From NCBI GenBank assembly GCA_025350385.1, contig JANXXZ010000528.1, positions 1 to 6,265 on the forward strand: a DNA stretch of 6,265 nucleotides, in the 5' to 3' direction. The stretch comes from Bacteroidales bacterium (GTDB taxonomy: Bacteria; Bacteroidota; Bacteroidia; Bacteroidales; UBA4417). Under the pieces are notes generated by a model. It worked only from the letters and a program-made list of their open reading frames with translations, made no database searches and was not told the origin of the DNA. Made by a program: the position numbers and the translations under genes. Position 1 is the first letter of the stretch; each line of letters begins with the position of its first letter. Below, piece by piece: positions 6,209-6,265 of this stretch.

Positions 6209-6265
6209 TTATTGTTTAATAAATGTTTTTGTGATAACTTCTTTACCCGACTTTGCCCTGATTAT
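6209..6265 (-). CDS. C-terminal end of a probable T9SS cargo protein (type A sorting domain)
   Basis: Only the last 18 codons and the TAA (6209-6211) are inside the window; the rest lies beyond the right edge. The visible residues are IIRAKSGKEVITKTFIKQ. This is the usual ending of the Por/T9SS type A C-terminal sorting domain: a beta strand (typically YIIRI or similar), a turn with S/T-G-K, then V-x-T-K-x-F-I-K-Q at the end. Such domains direct export across the outer membrane through the type IX system, where the sorting domain is removed by PorU and the protein is attached to A-LPS or released. The cargo itself cannot be identified. The fragment is short, so the assignment rests on a pattern I know, not on a full domain. 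Confidence 0.7.
   Translation of the reverse strand: MIRAKSGKEVITKTFIKQ

Overview
The window looks like chromosomal DNA of a member of the Bacteroidota. Three things point that way. A protein fragment at the right edge ends like a type IX secretion (T9SS) C-terminal sorting domain. The promoter-like sequences fit the Bacteroidota TTG...TAnnTTTG pattern. No start codon is preceded by a convincing Shine-Dalgarno sequence. Species cannot be named from this.

Layout, left to right: (1) 1-1935, minus: the first 645 codons of mfd, the transcription-repair coupling factor, cut by the left edge. A promoter-like box (1993-2000) and a leader hairpin (1949-1980) precede it. (2) 2060-2671, minus: an intact single-domain HUH transposase of the RAYT/TnpA-REP type, carrying a perfect 15-bp inverted repeat inside its own reading frame. 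(3) 2672-3170: an AT-rich gap holding hairpin-forming TCCGA/TCGGA motifs next to the RAYT start and, on the other side, the promoter region of rubrerythrin with two AT-rich dyads. (4) 3171-3749, plus: complete rubrerythrin with all diiron and rubredoxin ligands, followed by an intrinsic terminator. (5) 3842-5863, minus: two tandem, diverged copies of one unrecognised Bacteroidota-type secreted protein. Both are broken: copy A by one frameshift and one in-frame stop, copy B by three frameshifts and a missing N-terminus. All four frameshifts lie at poly-A runs of the coding strand. (6) 5864-6208: no intact gene, plus a strong hairpin terminator. (7) 6209-6265, minus: the last 18 codons of a probable T9SS cargo protein.

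The genes do not form one pathway. mfd (DNA repair coupled to transcription) and rubrerythrin (peroxide defence) are housekeeping or stress genes. The RAYT and the decaying tandem duplicates make the spaces between them the evolving part of the window. I found no defence system, CRISPR array, RNA gene or clearly new multi-gene system. The most unusual items are the palindrome inside the transposase gene and the homopolymer-associated frameshifts in the duplicated family.
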